A stretch of 64,000 nucleotides of DNA from Abelmoschus esculentus (GCA_035048815.1 JAUCBN010000020.1:7501-71500); one strand, 5' to 3'. Counted from the first letter of the stretch, positions 20,925 to 33,847 are shown. The notes: generated by a model not told the origin, from the sequence alone. Numbers and translations are program-made.

Positions 20925-23647
20925 TTTTTGGTAAAAGAGGTATGATTATATTAGAATAGATCATACACAGGACGAATTATAGTGTGCCTCGTTAAAAATC
21001 TCCCTAAACGTAAATGGAGGAAAAGGGTACACACCATAACACCCATTGAACCAAAACTCAACAACTAAACGAAAAATCAAACAAACCAGAAAAGGAACAA
21101 ATGTTCTAAGAACCAAAACCATCCTCAAGAAGAAGAGATATGACCTCACTCGGGGGAGAATCCAGAATCTTGACTTCAAAAATCATAGGCGAAGCTAGTT
21201 TGGTAATATAGTCGGCCACTCTATTACACTTTTGACCAACGTGTTTAAAACGAATGCTCAATTCTCTATCGATCAACTCATGGATGTGAAGAAGTACAGA
21301 CAAAGACCCTTTATGTGTTCGAACATCACTTAACAAACGAAAGGCTTCTTGGGAATCAGTTTCCACTTCTACTTGACGAATACCTCTATCCCATATAGTC
21401 GATAAACCAATAAGAATGCCCCATAAATCTACCTCTAGTGATGCACATATGCCAACATACTTGTAGAACCCCATAATCCAATCACCGCTCGCATTTTGGA
21501 CAAATCCACCGCAAGATGCATTACCTGTAATAACGTTACAACTACCATCCGTGTTGAGTTTATACCACCCTACTGGAGGGGAACACCAAGAACTCTGCAT
21601 AAGCGAGTTAGCACCAGATACTGGCTGCCCCAATTTCGTAAAATCCCGTGCTTCACAACATAACAAATGAAGCCTTTTACTTCTCGCCAGGACTGAGCAA
21701 TTCTGAAAAGACTCATTTTGAAAAATCATTCCATTTTTTTCCAACCAAATACACCAAAGAATCGACCCGAACAAGATGTCTCAATCATCTTTAACCTTCA
21801 CAAAATTTGGCGTTTTTGAAAGGTTCATCAAGAGCCAATCGTCAAAAGTCATATTTAAAAAAAAATATTTAAATGCAATGTATGAATAAAAACAGCCCAA
21901 ATTATTGTTGTTCTTGGACAACCACGAAACACATGGTGTATGTTCTCCACTTCCGTAGTACAAATAGGACATTTATCATCGGTTGTAAAATATCGACGAA
22001 CTCTTTGTTCATTCCTCATAATTTTCTGCTTGCACACTAACCAAAGAAAGATTTTCACTCTTTGTAGGCCACGATAACTATGAATAACTTTCCAAATTGT
22101 ATCATCATTCTGCACATTTGGTCCACATCGAAACAGATAAACAGACTTGATAAAGAAATTAAGATTAGCGGTACCTTTCCAGCCCACCATATCACCTCTT
22201 GCTAACGCCACAAGGCCCTTGGTTGCTACAATTCGAAGCAAAATTTCCATAGGTAATAAATGTTGGAAATTCTCCCACTTCCGATTTCCAATAATATCTA
22301 ACATCCTTGCAACATTAGTATTTCTCACCAAGTGTATCAAATTTGATGGCACATAAGTAATTAGAGGATGAGTTTCGGGTAGCCAACGATCATACCAAAA
22401 GTTCGTGGAATAACCATTCCCAACACAATGAACAATATTGTCTCATACATCATCCCAAACCATGCATAAACCTTTCCACAGACGTGAGAAATTAGAATTA
22501 GAAATTCTTTCTGGAACCAAAGTATGACATTTATATTTAGCTCAAAGAAAACGAACCCATAAAGCATTTTTATTTGACACCAAATAAAAAAGCAAGCTTC
22601 ATAAAAAAAGCCTCATTTTGAGTACTCAAACTTTTAAAACCAAGTCATCCTTGGTTTATGGGTTTACATACCTCCTCCCATCGAACAAGATGAATACCTT
22701 TACCCTCTAGAGAAATATCCCAAATAAAGCGTTTGATTAGACGTTCTAACTCTGTACATGTCTTCTTAGGTAGCACTGCTGATTGTATTGTATATATTGG
22801 GAGAGACGCAAGAACTGCTTTTGCTAAAGTGATACGCCCTGCAAGGGAGAGATTTTTAGTTGTCCATCCAGATAATTTATTCTGCACCATTCGTACTAAA
22901 TAGTCATAAGATGTTGATGTCACGCGACTGTGAAGAAGAGGTACCCCCAAGTATTTATCCAAATTATCGACAACTTGGAAACCAAGACCATCACTAATTT
23001 GAGCGCGTATGGGTAACGGAACATTTTTAGAAAAGAACATAGTTGTTTTAGCCATGTTAACCTTGTGACCCGAAGCCCTGCAAAACTTATCAAGTACACT
23101 ACGAATAACCTCACACTGTTCAAACGAAGCCTCCGCAAAAATAAGCATATCATCAACAAAAAACAGATGTGAAATTTCTGGACTGTTTTTAGAGGTTCGA
23201 AAAGGTTTTCATCTCCCATACTCAATTTCCACCTGTATGGCTTGCGCAAGCCTCTCCATGCATAAAACAAACAAGTAAGGGGATAAAGGATCACCTTGTT
23301 GGATGCCACGAGATGGTTTAAAGTAATCCGTCTGTGAACCATTCCACAACACCTGTGAAGAAACAGAGGTAACACGCTGCATTATAAGATTACGTAATTG
23401 ATCTGGAATACCCACATCTAGAAGAGTATCGTCAATAAACTCCCACTCAAGTCGATCATATGCTTTCTCAAGATCAATTTTGATAGCCATCCAACCTTTT
23501 TTTCCTATTTTTCTCCGCATTGAGTGTATAATATCCTGCGTAATAATAATGTTGTCCGTGATTGCTCTACCTGGAACAAAACTTGTCTGATTCTCAGAAA
23601 TCCATGCAGGTAAAAAAGGCTTAAAGCGATTGAAAATAACCTTTGTA
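20925..23647 (-). mobile_element. Inner LINE, 5'-truncated, inserted in the RNase H of the outer LINE
   Basis: A second L1-type element in the same orientation, starting in the RT (NRFKPFLPAWIS, NQTSFVPGRAITDN) and ending in a poly(A) tail (T run at 20921-20929 on the plus strand). The target sequence (minus strand AAAATGT) appears at both ends, 23648-23654 and merged with the tail at 20918-20924, consistent with target-primed reverse transcription. Confidence 0.87.
21106..23647 (-). pseudogene. RT and RNase H of the inner LINE
   Basis: RT: WMAIKIDLEKAYDRLEWEF, RGIQQGDPLSPYLFVLCME (23520-23209), then the catalytic FVDDMLIFAEA after a frameshift (23160), RASGHKVNMAKTTMFFS and KYLGVPLLHSRVTS (23148-22645), and a zf-RVT region (YFTTDDKCPICTTEVENIHHVFRGCP, 22000-21930). 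RNase H at 21774-21106 includes YKLNTDGSCN, VETDSQEAFRLL and KHVGQKCNRVADYITKLA. A few stops and shifts only; clearly younger than the outer copy. Confidence 0.88.
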
Positions 23648-23655
23648 ACATTTTA

Positions 23656-23800
23656 GATGCCAATACTACGGCTAAAGCCATTGATCCATTTACTAGAACT
23701 ATCACGGAATAGACCGCTAATAGTGGCAAAGCCCGACAATAAATTAACTGAACCATCCATATTGAGAGAGATCCAACGTGTAGGAGGAGGAACCCTTTGA
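23656..23800 (-). pseudogene. N-terminal half of the RNase H of the outer LINE
   Basis: Encodes PPTRWISLNMDGSVN and GLFRDSSSKWINGFSRSIGI, the start of a plant LINE RNase H. It stops where the inner LINE begins and is continued by VLQAELWAIYDGLCLAW at 20920-20560. Confidence 0.85.
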
Positions 23801-23869
23801 ACCATGGTGGTAGATCGTAAGCTTGATGTTTGTTATGCTGAAATAAATGTGTAAGAGGCATAGTGTGGG

Positions 23870-26865
23870 GCCCAAAATCGAGTATGTTGAATAATATACA
23901 AAGGAGAGGGGCTCAAGCCATTAAAGATTTGCTCATTATGAAACTTCCAAATATGCTAACAAATAGAACCAAAAAAATTGATTCCAAGCAGAACCAGTCA
24001 AAGGATCGATCAAGGAAGACTTTATATTATGGAAGAACAAATCATCATGATCAAGAGCATAGAAATCAACCTTGAGATTAGGAAGAGTAACTTGAGACCA
24101 TATACAACATCCTGCAGGACAATCCCGAAGGGTATGAAGGACAGATTCACTACCAGAACCACACCGGGAGTAAGTCGGAGTAGGGGCAATGGAACAACGA
24201 TGACGTTCGAGATTAGTTAAGAGACTTGTATGCTAACCATAAAAATAACCGAACTCGTTGAGGAATCATAAGCTTCCAATTAAACTTCCAAACAGTAGAA
24301 GGAGGGTTCCAAGTAGCTTGCATGATTTGATTATAAGCACTACAAATTGAAAAATATGAATCCCAATGCTAAGAATACTTATCAGCATCATCATGAAGTA
24401 AAGGACATCTAATACTACCAATGTGAGAAACAATATGTGTAGGTAGCAACTGTGAAAGCAAAGAGAAATTCCATGTTCCATTTGTCAACATTAGGTGTTC
24501 AAAATGTGGGTATTGTTGTGGAAACCCATCATGGATGACAAAGCTGCAAAGTGGACCAACATTAGGAACCCATATATCATCCCAAACATTAAACAAATCA
24601 TCATTACCAATATACCAAGATATGTTTGAACAAAACTCATCCCATATGTTTGATAAAACGCGCCATAGAGAAGAGCAAGAGGAGCATCGTATGGAATGAG
24701 GTAGAAGGTCACTAACTTTGTATTTTTGACGTAAAAAAATAACCCAAAATGAGTCATATTTTTTGACCAAAGCTACACTAACCTTCATGAGAAAAGCTTT
24801 GTTGTATTCGTGTATCCGACGAAGGCCAAGACCCCATTAACAACAGGTTGACATATTGACTCTCAATTAACCAAAGGAATTTTCGCATTTGATGATGAAG
24901 ATCCCCAAATAAAATTTCTAATAAGCTTTTCAATGTATTTACACACCTTTTAGAGAGAAATGTAGTTTGCATGAAGTATACTAAGATGGCCTCTAGAACT
25001 GATTTAGCAAGAATTTTTTTCCTCGCAAGAGATAAGGTGTAGGCAGCCCAACCAAAGATTCGGGATCTCATTTTATTGAGAATGAATTCAAAGTTTGAAC
25101 ACTTCACCCTTTGATGAATCACTGGGATACCGAGATACTTGCCAAGAGAGTCGACAACTTTGAATTTCAAAGAGTTACTAATATTTTCTTTTCATAGCCG
25201 ACATGGTATTAGGAGAAAAAAATAATTGAGTCTTTTGCTTGCTAACTTTGTGTCCTAAATAAAGACAAAATTCTAAAAGAATACTATCCACTTTAATGGC
25301 ATTGGCCATGTAAGCTCGTGTATAAAGAAAAAAGGTCATCTACGAAGAAAAAATGTGACACTTAAGAACTTTGTTTATGAAAGCGAAACGGTTTAGGGTT
25401 TCCGGAGAAAAAGTCTCAGAATAGTTTCTATTCCATTGGATTTGGAATGTGGAGTTCGTGATACAACTCATGATAACTAGATTAAGACCTGACGGAATCC
25501 TTGCATCAATAAGAGTATTATGAATGAAATCCCAACGAATCCTATCGAAAGCCTTTTCAAGGTCAACCTTGATGTCCATCCATCCGTGCTTAGACTTAGT
25601 TGTGCGCATCGTATGTATGATCTCTTGGTTAATAATGATATTATCATTGATGTCTCTTACAAAAACAAAACTAGTTTGATTGGGAGCAACACGAAGCGGC
25701 ATGATATGTTGTAGACGTTTAACAATAACCTTAGTGAGTACTTTCTAAACCACAGAACATAGGGTTATTGGCCGAAAATGAGAGAAATACTTAGGTGTAT
25801 TACACTTTGGAACAAGAACAAGAATTGTCTTGTTGAAAATTGGTTCAAGTTCACCACCTTCAAAGGCCAACTTTATTGTACGACAAAGGGATGCGTCAAC
25901 AATATCCTAATTTTTTCTGAATTGTTTTTACATGCAAACCATTTAAACCAGGTACTTTTAGAGGGTCCATAGAAGACAAGGTTGCATAAATCTCATCATC
26001 TAACGATTAAGCGTCCAAACCAGCAAGCATTGAGTCAGGAATAATAGGGAAATTACCTTCCGTTGAGAAAAGGCCTTCAAGTGTTGCATCCAAAGAGAAG
26101 AGATTCTTAAAATATTGAATTCCTTCTTGTTTTAGCGTGTCATCATCCGTGCACCACTCACCGGAGTTGAGTTTTAACGAGCTAACTCGATTTCGTTGTC
26201 TCCGAAGTATAGCTTTTTGATGAAAATAGGTAGTGTTACGATCAACAAAAGTAACCCAATCTGTACATGATTTTTGTTTCCACATGAGTTTTTTTTGGTC
26301 CAAAATTTTCTTCAATTCAAGAAGAAGTTTTTCCTCAAGATCACAAAGAAAAAAAAGAATAACGAGAGCATAAGGCTTTTTGCACGCCTCTTAGTCTTGT
26401 CATGGTTATTCTTTTTTTAGAACCAATAAAACCAAAGACCAATCTATTCCATTCTGTAGCAGCAACGAAAAAATGGTGGATAGAGTCTGAAAGAGAGATC
26501 GATGGATTTCAATTATCTGAAAGCATTCTTTTAAAGTCTTCATGCAAGCGCCAACTTGATAAATAACGGAAAGGCATAAAGGATCGATAACCTTGTATAG
26601 GGCCAACTTGGAGAGTGAGAGGACAATGATCAGATTGCATAAGAAGAAGATGGTTAACTATGGATTCAGGGAAAGCTTTATTCCAATATGAGTTACAGAT
26701 AAAGCGATCTAGCCGGGCATAAGTTGCACCCCTAGACCAAGTAAATTTAGGACCTGAAAATCCCATATCTCGCAGACCAAAGTCAAAAAGTAACTCTTGA
26801 AAAGCATGACTTGGTATCATATTATGGAAATCATTTTTGGTGCTTAATCTTCAAAGGTAGCAACA
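23870..26865 (-). pseudogene. LINE ORF2 remnant: endonuclease and reverse transcriptase (outer copy)
   Basis: Readable blocks in different frames: 26820-26509 endonuclease end, 26315-26007 pre-RT linker (QKKLMWKQKSCTDWVTFVDRNTTYFH broken by shifts), 25702-25340 RT with DLEKAFDRI, 25170-24778 post-RT thumb region (KYLGIPV, LSLARKKILAKSVL), and 24788-23870 zf-RVT-like tail. The canonical FADD block is not recoverable near 25340-25200, where the sequence is shifted. Clearly nonfunctional. Confidence 0.83.
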
Positions 26866-29133
26866 CTCACCTCTCTCGTAATATTCTTTCCCCTTTGTTT
26901 TACTTTTCATTTCCAGCCAAGTCTCCTCCTTCGCTCAACCGCCATTTCGAGACTGGCGTTAGTCCATTCTTTAATGGCTTTGTCATCTTGTGGGTAAATC
27001 TCAATTGCAGGGTCACATTCGATAGCCACCATTCGAGAAAGAAGGGAAAAGAACCCTTCGATTCTTGTGCATATGACCCCATCATTTTAGCCACCGGGTT
27101 ATTATTGTGTCATCAGGGATGTTCTATTTTTCATCATTCATGGTTGTCCTCTTCTCTTCCGTGTCTAGTTACTCTGATCCGATCGATTGGGTTTAGGGTA
27201 AGACTTTTGTTTTAGGTTTGGTTTATTATTTTGAGTTAAGATTTTGTTTTAGTTTTGATTATGAGTGTTTTGACTTATTGTGTTAAAAATCAAAATAGGT
27301 TAATGTTTTAGGTTTCTGACGAACCATCACTGTCGTTGTTCCCTTATGTCGTCGTTGTCTTGCTCCGATTTCAGTTTGGGTTTCTAAAGAATTGTAGCCA
27401 TATTTTCTTATGTCGTCATAGCGCAGAACCGTCGTGCTCTTCGTTATTGTCCTGGAGGGCTACTAAAAATCTTTCTTTTGGTGAGTTACCTTTCGATGGT
27501 TTGCAGTGGATTTGTGAGTGATGTGGGTTGGGTGCATGAGGTGATGGTGGGTCGGGTAATGGTGGTAGGTGGGTATGTGTGAGTGGGTTGTTTGTGTTGG
27601 GTTATGTTGGACTATTTTATGAACTGTGAAGTGTGGATTGGATTGATAAGTATATTTTTTGTGTGAGCATAAATTTTGTTGACTTTAAATTCAAAAATTG
27701 AATCAAATATAGAGTGTGGATATTTAACCAGTCCGAGTTTGATGTTGACTGATCAAGTTGATTTTTGATCAGTTTAGTAAAAGTTGACTTTGACTAGTTT
27801 ACTTTGACTTTAATTAGAATTGACTTTAACGTTGACCAAAAGCTGACTTTGACTTGTTCTTAGAATCTGAAAGATTGTTTAATTGGAATCTGATTTAGAA
27901 TATTTTCCTTTGTTAAAAAAACTACGTTTGGGGGGTTATTGACCTCCTATTGTTCAGATTGATCGGTCTTATTTTTCGAATCAAAATGTGTGTAAGTTTT
28001 CGGATTAGTTATATTTTAACTGATGGTATAGTATTAGTATTGTTTGGTAATGTAGTTATCTTACCTCGTAGGTTCTGTTTCAGCTAGACCGAAACAGAAG
28101 ACATGTCCTTCTCGACATTAGAGCTATTGCTTGCTAAGGTCTGTCTCTTTCTGTGTTATAAACTTTTGTGTTCTCTCCATACTTTATGATTGCTTGAGAT
28201 GTAATTTATACATCTTATGTGATTTATTTTGTGTACAATTTATGAAAATTTTCAGACATTATGCATAATCATTTTAATTGTGTTTTAAATCAGATTTTGA
28301 ATCAGTATCATAACATAACATGATCATGGGTTGGTAGATCATATCATAGAAAATTTGGTGGCTTCAATATTCGAATTGAACTCCATTTTAGATTATTCAG
28401 TGGTTTCATCCTTCGGGTTAAATTTCGCTTCGGATCAATGGTTTTTTCCTTAGGGTTGAATTCTACTTTAGATCAGTGGTTTCACCCTTCGGGATGAGTT
28501 TCACTTCGGATGGTGACGTTGTATGGGAGTAGGTTTTGGGGAACCTTACTCATTTGATGTTTTGGAGATTAAGTATTGTGTCATCATGTAAATCAAACAT
28601 CATATTATTATGATTCAGATTTTTATTGGATTTCTTTAGTTTTCATAAATGACTTGTCATATTGAATTTTTTTTTGAAAAAAAAATATCAGAAAATAAAA
28701 CGTTATTTTACTTTTGTGATTGTTTACGCTTTAGAGACACGCTAAGCTCTTTAGCTTACTCCTCTTTAGACTTTCTTTCAAATTCTTAGACATATTAGGC
28801 GACTTGGTACTTTGAGCTTCTCGAACTTATTTAGATAAGTAATATTAGTATCAACTTTGTTTTAAACGTGTAGATTATTTATTGTTTATGTTTTGAAACT
28901 TATTGGATGTATGTTTTCATAAAATTATTTTTGGATGTTTTATGGATTATTGAGACAATGTTTAAAGCATTTAATTTATAATATTGAAATACTTAATGTT
29001 TATGTTTACCTAATTGTCCAAATGACCTTAATTTTGAATTATTTAAACCTAAAATACCTTATTTAAGGGAAAAGTTTTATAACTTGACTTTCAAGTTTCA
29101 AACTAAAAAATTAGGTCAAAATAAGGGGTTACA

Positions 29134-29138
29134 GTGTC
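29134..29138. repeat. Right target-site duplication of solo LTR K (GTGTC)
   Basis: Matches 20260-20264; a 5-bp duplication is typical for LTR elements. Confidence 0.88.
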
Positions 29139-29840
29139 CCCAAAACCTTTGTCCTCTCTAAATACAAACTCATCTTGAATATCTTCATATGTCCTTCTAA
29201 TTAACCATTCGTTGTTGTCATCCATACCTCTCAAAGTTATTGGGTTAATTTTATCACGCAAACATGAATCATTGAACCAATGCTCGATTGTACTTGATAT
29301 ACACAGTCATTTAACCTAGATTGTGTGAACTTATTTCTCGGCATGAATCTACAAGAGACGTTTATTTATATTATAATTATTAAAAGGACAAAAAGTTAAC
29401 ATTGTTAATTACATAAATATAGTTAAAGACTATGACTTACATGATCAAAGGTGTTTTAATTTCTCTCGCACCTTAATACGTTACAGGTAAGGCTTAAAAC
29501 TTTTATGATAAATTATTATAAAGTAGTTGTTAAAAAACAATAACATGCCTACCACTTAGCTGAAACATAAAAAATAGATTTAGATAACTAAAAATATATA
29601 ATATATGAAAGAGTTAAATTTTTATTACTTAAAGTTTTAGTCTTCTTATGTTTAATAGCCATTGGATTCTCAAATAATCCATGTGTTTTGCTTGTAAGCT
29701 GTGAGCTCTACCATAATATTATCTTTCTTGTCAAGTATAGGGGTCAACCTCATGATATATACATACAAGCTATTTATCGCTTCTTCGCATTGCTTAAGTT
29801 GAGAAATATCATATTTATATTCGGATTAAAAAAGTGACTA
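29139..29840 (-). pseudogene. hAT-family transposase remnant
   Basis: Minus-strand reading gives PRNKFTQSRLNDCVY, then KYNRAL and, after shifts, INPITLRGMDDNNEWLI with FVFRED. These match the hAT (Ac-like) dimerisation region and its conserved downstream stretch (LNDLVY-KYNR, IDPI, NEWL). An acceptor-like TTGTAG lies just upstream (29350). A further block at about 29640-29830 (DISQLKQCEEAINSLY, IMRLTPIL) may be an earlier exon. Family assignment is from motif memory; the copy is dead. Confidence 0.5.
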
Positions 29841-30480
29841 ACAACACATAAAGAATGATGTAATTTGTATTCTCTTCTTTTATCTATTTTTTAAAAAATT
29901 TGGAATATTTAGAATAATGTTAACTAAGTGACATGACAGTTACATAGATTTGTATAACAACATATTTAATTTTTAATATTTATACATTTAGTCAATCTAT
30001 ACACCAATAATGAAGATTAAGTTATGACTAAATTGATTGAATTTATAAATATAAAGGATTAAATGTGTTACTATTTAAATTTTGGTAAGTTTCACATCAT
30101 TCGCTTAATGACTATTAATGGCTCAATAAACATTTTATAATAAAATTAAATTTTAATATCCATTATATAATATTTAAAAGTTTAGTGACTATTGATTTTT
30201 TAATCCAATTATTTTGCTTTTTGATTACGTTATAATTATAATTTTCTATGGATTTAATAAAAAGTCAGTAGTATTTGTCAAAAAAAGTTTAGTGACTATT
30301 TTATAATTTGTTTGAGATAATTTAATGATCATTTTACCCAAAAATTAAATTGGATATACTTAATTAAACCCATAGACAATTCTAGTTCCATGGGCCATTG
30401 CTCATTGAGGAAGATAGGATTTCAGTACAGATACAAGGCCCAAACTTCACACTCGATTTGGTTTCTTTATGTTTAATGTC
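29841..30480. other. AT-rich intergenic sequence
   Basis: No coding potential or repeat structure recognised. The right end (30380-30480) may be the proximal promoter of the zinc finger gene. Confidence 0.4.
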
Positions 30481-30729
30481 GGGGGTATTTTTTCTTATTC
30501 CTCTCTAACCTAAAACCCTGCTACGCTCTCCAAGATCCCTCTGCCGTCACCAACTCTGTGTAAGCTTTTCCCATTCATTATAATTTTTAGTTTTAGTTTT
30601 TTTTTCTTCTATAAATGCCTTTATTATGAATGATTCGAGAATTTTCTTTATAATTTGAAAACCTCTGGAATTATGAATCGCCAAATTCATTATAGGGATA
30701 ACTTTTAATCTTCTCGTTTGATCTTGTTT

Positions 30730-31104
30730 ATGCTATCACAATATCCAGAAACTTTGTTAAAAGAAATGATAAAGAGGAGGTTCTATAAGTTTGAGCACGG
30801 TGATAAAGATAATGCGTCAGATTCGTCTTCCTCGTCTTCGGACTCTGAAATTGAAGTGGAAGTCTCGGAAGAATCTGAATCTGAATCTGAATCAGAACAA
30901 GAAGTTGCTGCTAAAGTAAAACAAAATGACCAAACTTGCTCCACATCTTCGGGTTTGTTTTTTTAAGTGATGACTTGTGTATCTCCTCATACTTTAATGT
31001 GTTTTCATCTATCAGTTCATATTCCCGATTAAATTATTTTGTCAAATGAAAGATGCATCAATTACTGTACAACTCTGGTATGCATTAAATTGATGATATG
31101 CATG

Positions 31105-31175
<71 letters not shown>

Positions 31176-32538
31176 GGTATGTTGTTTCAACCTTGTACGA
31201 TTATTACTAATTTTTCTGATTTTCAATGTGCATGCTTGTTTGATTGTAGGATATGAGAGTGAGGATAGCTCAGCAAATGACATTGGTGTGGACTCGGCAG
31301 GTATAATTTTGTAATTAAATTGAGAGAGTTCATAATTTTGATTTGCATGAGAAACAAAACTTGGGTTCGTGAATTTTGCATGCATATGATTAAAGAAAGT
31401 GTTCACTGTTTATGTCAAACAGTAGAAGCCATGCCTAAAATCCACAAAGAATAGCCTTTCAGGTTTGTATTTAAAGGTATCTGATATGCCTGAAGTTCGA
31501 TTGATGCGTTAAAATCTGTTGCAAGTTAGCTGACCCATTACATGTGGAAAGGACACAACAATTTTTCATGCTCAACCTTTGATACAACAGTTGTTTTCTG
31601 TTACACGAATTTGGGTGCTGGTGTTGGATTCGGGTACAATATTCTCATAAACATGTACGGATATGCTCCTTTTTGTGGTTAATATGTCCCGATTTTCCAG
31701 GTCTTATAGATAATGATGAAACTGAAGATGATAAACAAATATTTATCAACAATAAGTTACCTACTAAACACAGTGCTCAATTACGGGTGGAAAATGTGCA
31801 TACCCTAACCGAAGAACCATTGCCGGATGATTCCCCAAGCTGTGTACTGAAATGCAAATCAGTTTTTAAGTGCAAGTTATGCCCAAGAATTGTCTGTTTG
31901 AACGCGGAGACTGTAAGGGCTCATATTAATTCCAAGGTAAGGCATCTAGCTTGGTTGTTTTCTGTTTGGAATGTCTTTTCTCTTTGAGTAAATGATACGG
32001 AATTCGATGTGGCACAACACTTTCAATCATCATATATTGTGGCGCTTGCATGTAAATTGTTGATTCCAAGCATTAGTTTTGTTTTGTTTCATATAAACCG
32101 ATGCCAGATTAACTGAACTTCCTTGACCGTTGTAGAGGCATGCTCGATCCAAGAAATTACTCGAGGAAGGTAGGCTGAAGACAATGCTCAATAGTGATGG
32201 GGAAATTGAGAATCAGGAAATTGCTGCAGAAACACATGCTCCAGTTCCTGCTGTTCCACAGGTTTATTTCCCTGAAATCTGAATTTTACTGTTTGATTGA
32301 ACATTGAGAATCCATGCATGAATTTAACTTCTCTATTTTCTTGTACTAGGATAAACAGAATATAAAATGTAGAGGCCGTCAACGAATGGTGAAAGGTTCA
32401 AAAAGGAAGGTAATGTAAATTTAGTTTTTCATGTATTTTTTTGTCAGGACCTAAACTAATTTGCAACAATAACCGCAGAGACTGAGAGAAGAGTCTACAA
32501 AAAATGGATCCAAAAGGATGTGTAAGAAAGAAGATTGA
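30730..32538 (+). CDS. Acidic protein with a single C2H2-like zinc finger (six exons)
   Basis: Proposed exons: 30730-30952, 31251-31301, 31701-31936, 32136-32261, 32350-32409, 32479-32538; all introns are GT-AG and phases agree, giving 251 residues. The N-terminus is basic (KRRFYKFEHGD), followed by a Ser run and a Glu/Ser-rich acidic stretch (residues about 30-60). Exon 3 encodes CKLCPRIVC...RAHINSK and exon 4 completes it with RHARSKKLL: a CxxC-x13-HxxxxxH finger of the U1/JAZ kind, often RNA-binding or nucleolar. The C-terminus is Lys/Arg-rich. A 5' UTR intron may exist (GTAAGC at about 30561). I do not recognise a named family; a role in ribosome biogenesis or RNA binding is a guess. The start could instead be the ATG at 30766. 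Confidence 0.78.
31112..31172. repeat. (AT)n microsatellite in intron 1 of the zinc finger gene
   Basis: About 30 uninterrupted AT units inside the first coding intron. Confidence 0.95.
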
Positions 32539-33000
32539 AATCTGTTAAAAGAATAGACCGGACTGGAGAGCCCCAAGAATTAGTTTCCAATTTTCTGCGA
32601 ACAGCTAACCATTTCCCATCCAAAAAAATGCGTTGTTTTTCTTTGGACTTCATAGTTTATGGCTTGTTAAGATCATTCATTCTCAGTTATGACGTGTATT
32701 TGATACTTGCTTTTTTAGTGTATAATGGAGCCAAGTTTTTAAAAGTTTAACCTCAATTTGAAACTCTAAGACAGTTCGCTTGACGATGGTTGAATTGTAC
32801 CTTCATGGAAGTTGAAATCATTCTCAAATGATGAATTGACTTGATTTTTTAAATAAAATTTTAGTTATAAAATAAATATTCAAATAACTTAAAATTAATA
32901 ATTATTAAAGGTTTGATTAAGTTTGAGTTATTGTTTTATGTCACATCTGATCTATATATATATAGGTTAGGCTTTACTTAACTAGTATAAAATTTATTTA
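32539..33000. other. 3' flank of the zinc finger gene
   Basis: 3' UTR and AT-rich spacer; no further gene seen. The long open stretch at 32535-32750 reads through the stop in another frame and has no similarity I recognise. Confidence 0.4.
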
Positions 33001-33007
33001 GTTATAT

Positions 33008-33130
33008 ATAAATTTTGAACCGTTGAATGATTATGATTATTTTTTTTGAAGTAATCTTCACTCTTTCTATTGTTAATTATCTATCTATTTCACTCGGACT
33101 ATAAATTTGTGTAAAATTAAATGAGTTTTA
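33008..33130 (-). repeat. Dispersed copy of the MITE-like repeat at 41975-42080
   Basis: On the reverse complement it reads GAGTGAAATAGAT..AATTAACAATAGAAAG..GTGAAGATTACTT..AATAATCATAATCATT, matching 41975-42080 in order with point differences. Ends not defined. Confidence 0.55.
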
Positions 33131-33429
33131 GATAATTTTATAAGTAATTATAATTAAATTTTTATAAGAATTTAAAATTTCTAAATTTGTCCTGAATTAA
33201 AATAATTTTAAATAAAATTTGAGTCGTAAAATATGAAACATCAACTCGAATAATTTGAAATTTTTTACATAACTCTATCGAACACTCACCTTTAGTTTAA
33301 TATGATTGTATTGTGTTAGATTCAGTTTTTAACAAAATATAAACTGAACCACAATCTACAATATTTAAAAGCATTCGACTTAAATATTACATACAAAATA
33401 AGACTTATAAAATTTACGTACAGGGTCCT

Positions 33430-33847
33430 ATGAAATACATATCTCAATACATCCAGTAATTGTACTTAACCACTAAAGTCGATGATGGAAATCAAAGGCT
33501 TAATGATGCTCCTTCAAGCCACACAACAACCTAAAACTTGCGAATGAAAAAAACAATTACGTGTTAGCTCAATGGATACAACGTTACTCGGTCATGCTTC
33601 ATGCACATCATCACTAAATTAATGTACCATGAATGACATCATGACAAGATAACAATGATGTTACCTTATCAGTCTAAATACATAAAATTATGAATGTACA
33701 AACTTGCACACAACATATACATAAAAATATTAAGTCCATATAACATTACATATATAGCACTAGCAAAATTTACTAAGGTCCACGTCCATAAAATATTAAG
33801 ATCCTACACTACGAATAAGGCTCACGCCCACAGAGCATTGAGATTTT
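33430..33847 (-). mobile_element. Left part of old gypsy LTR L
   Basis: Contains degraded units (GTCCACGTCCATAAAATATT-like, 33776-33845) of the same 69-bp tandem repeat found at 37752-37924, on the other side of element H. The left LTR end could not be found, so the start is approximate. Confidence 0.45.

Larger units (their letters stand above)
20527..26865 (-). mobile_element. L1-type LINE (outer copy), 5'-truncated
   Basis: Non-LTR retrotransposon on the minus strand. It begins inside the endonuclease domain near 26865 and ends near the five-T run at 20527-20531 (A tail on its own strand). Domains: endonuclease C-terminal half (GLRDMGFSGPKFTWSRG, QSDHCPL), RT (fragments at 24778-25702: NQTSFVFVRD, WMDIKVDLEKAFDRI, LGKYLGIPVIHQRV), zf-RVT region and RNase H split by the inner LINE. 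There are many stops and frameshifts. No clear target duplication was found. Confidence 0.85.
20265..29133 (+). mobile_element. Solo LTR K of a gypsy element, split by LINEs
   Basis: Starts TGTAACACCTC at 20265 and ends GGGGTTACA at 29133, with the perfect 5-bp target duplication GTGTC on both sides and no internal retroviral domain between, hence a solo LTR. Without the LINE insertion (about 20527-26865) it would be about 2.5 kb. Near 28380-28510 it holds several imperfect repeats around CAGTGGTTTCACCCTTCGGG. The rest (26870-29133) has no coding potential. Confidence 0.87.

Noticed and set aside
31062..31406. Minus-strand frame with a long Tyr-Ile run
   Set aside because: Translation of the AT microsatellite in an intron.
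33560..33620. tRNA-like phrase TAGCTCAATGG
   Set aside because: No acceptor stem or T-arm around it; a chance resemblance to a D-arm.
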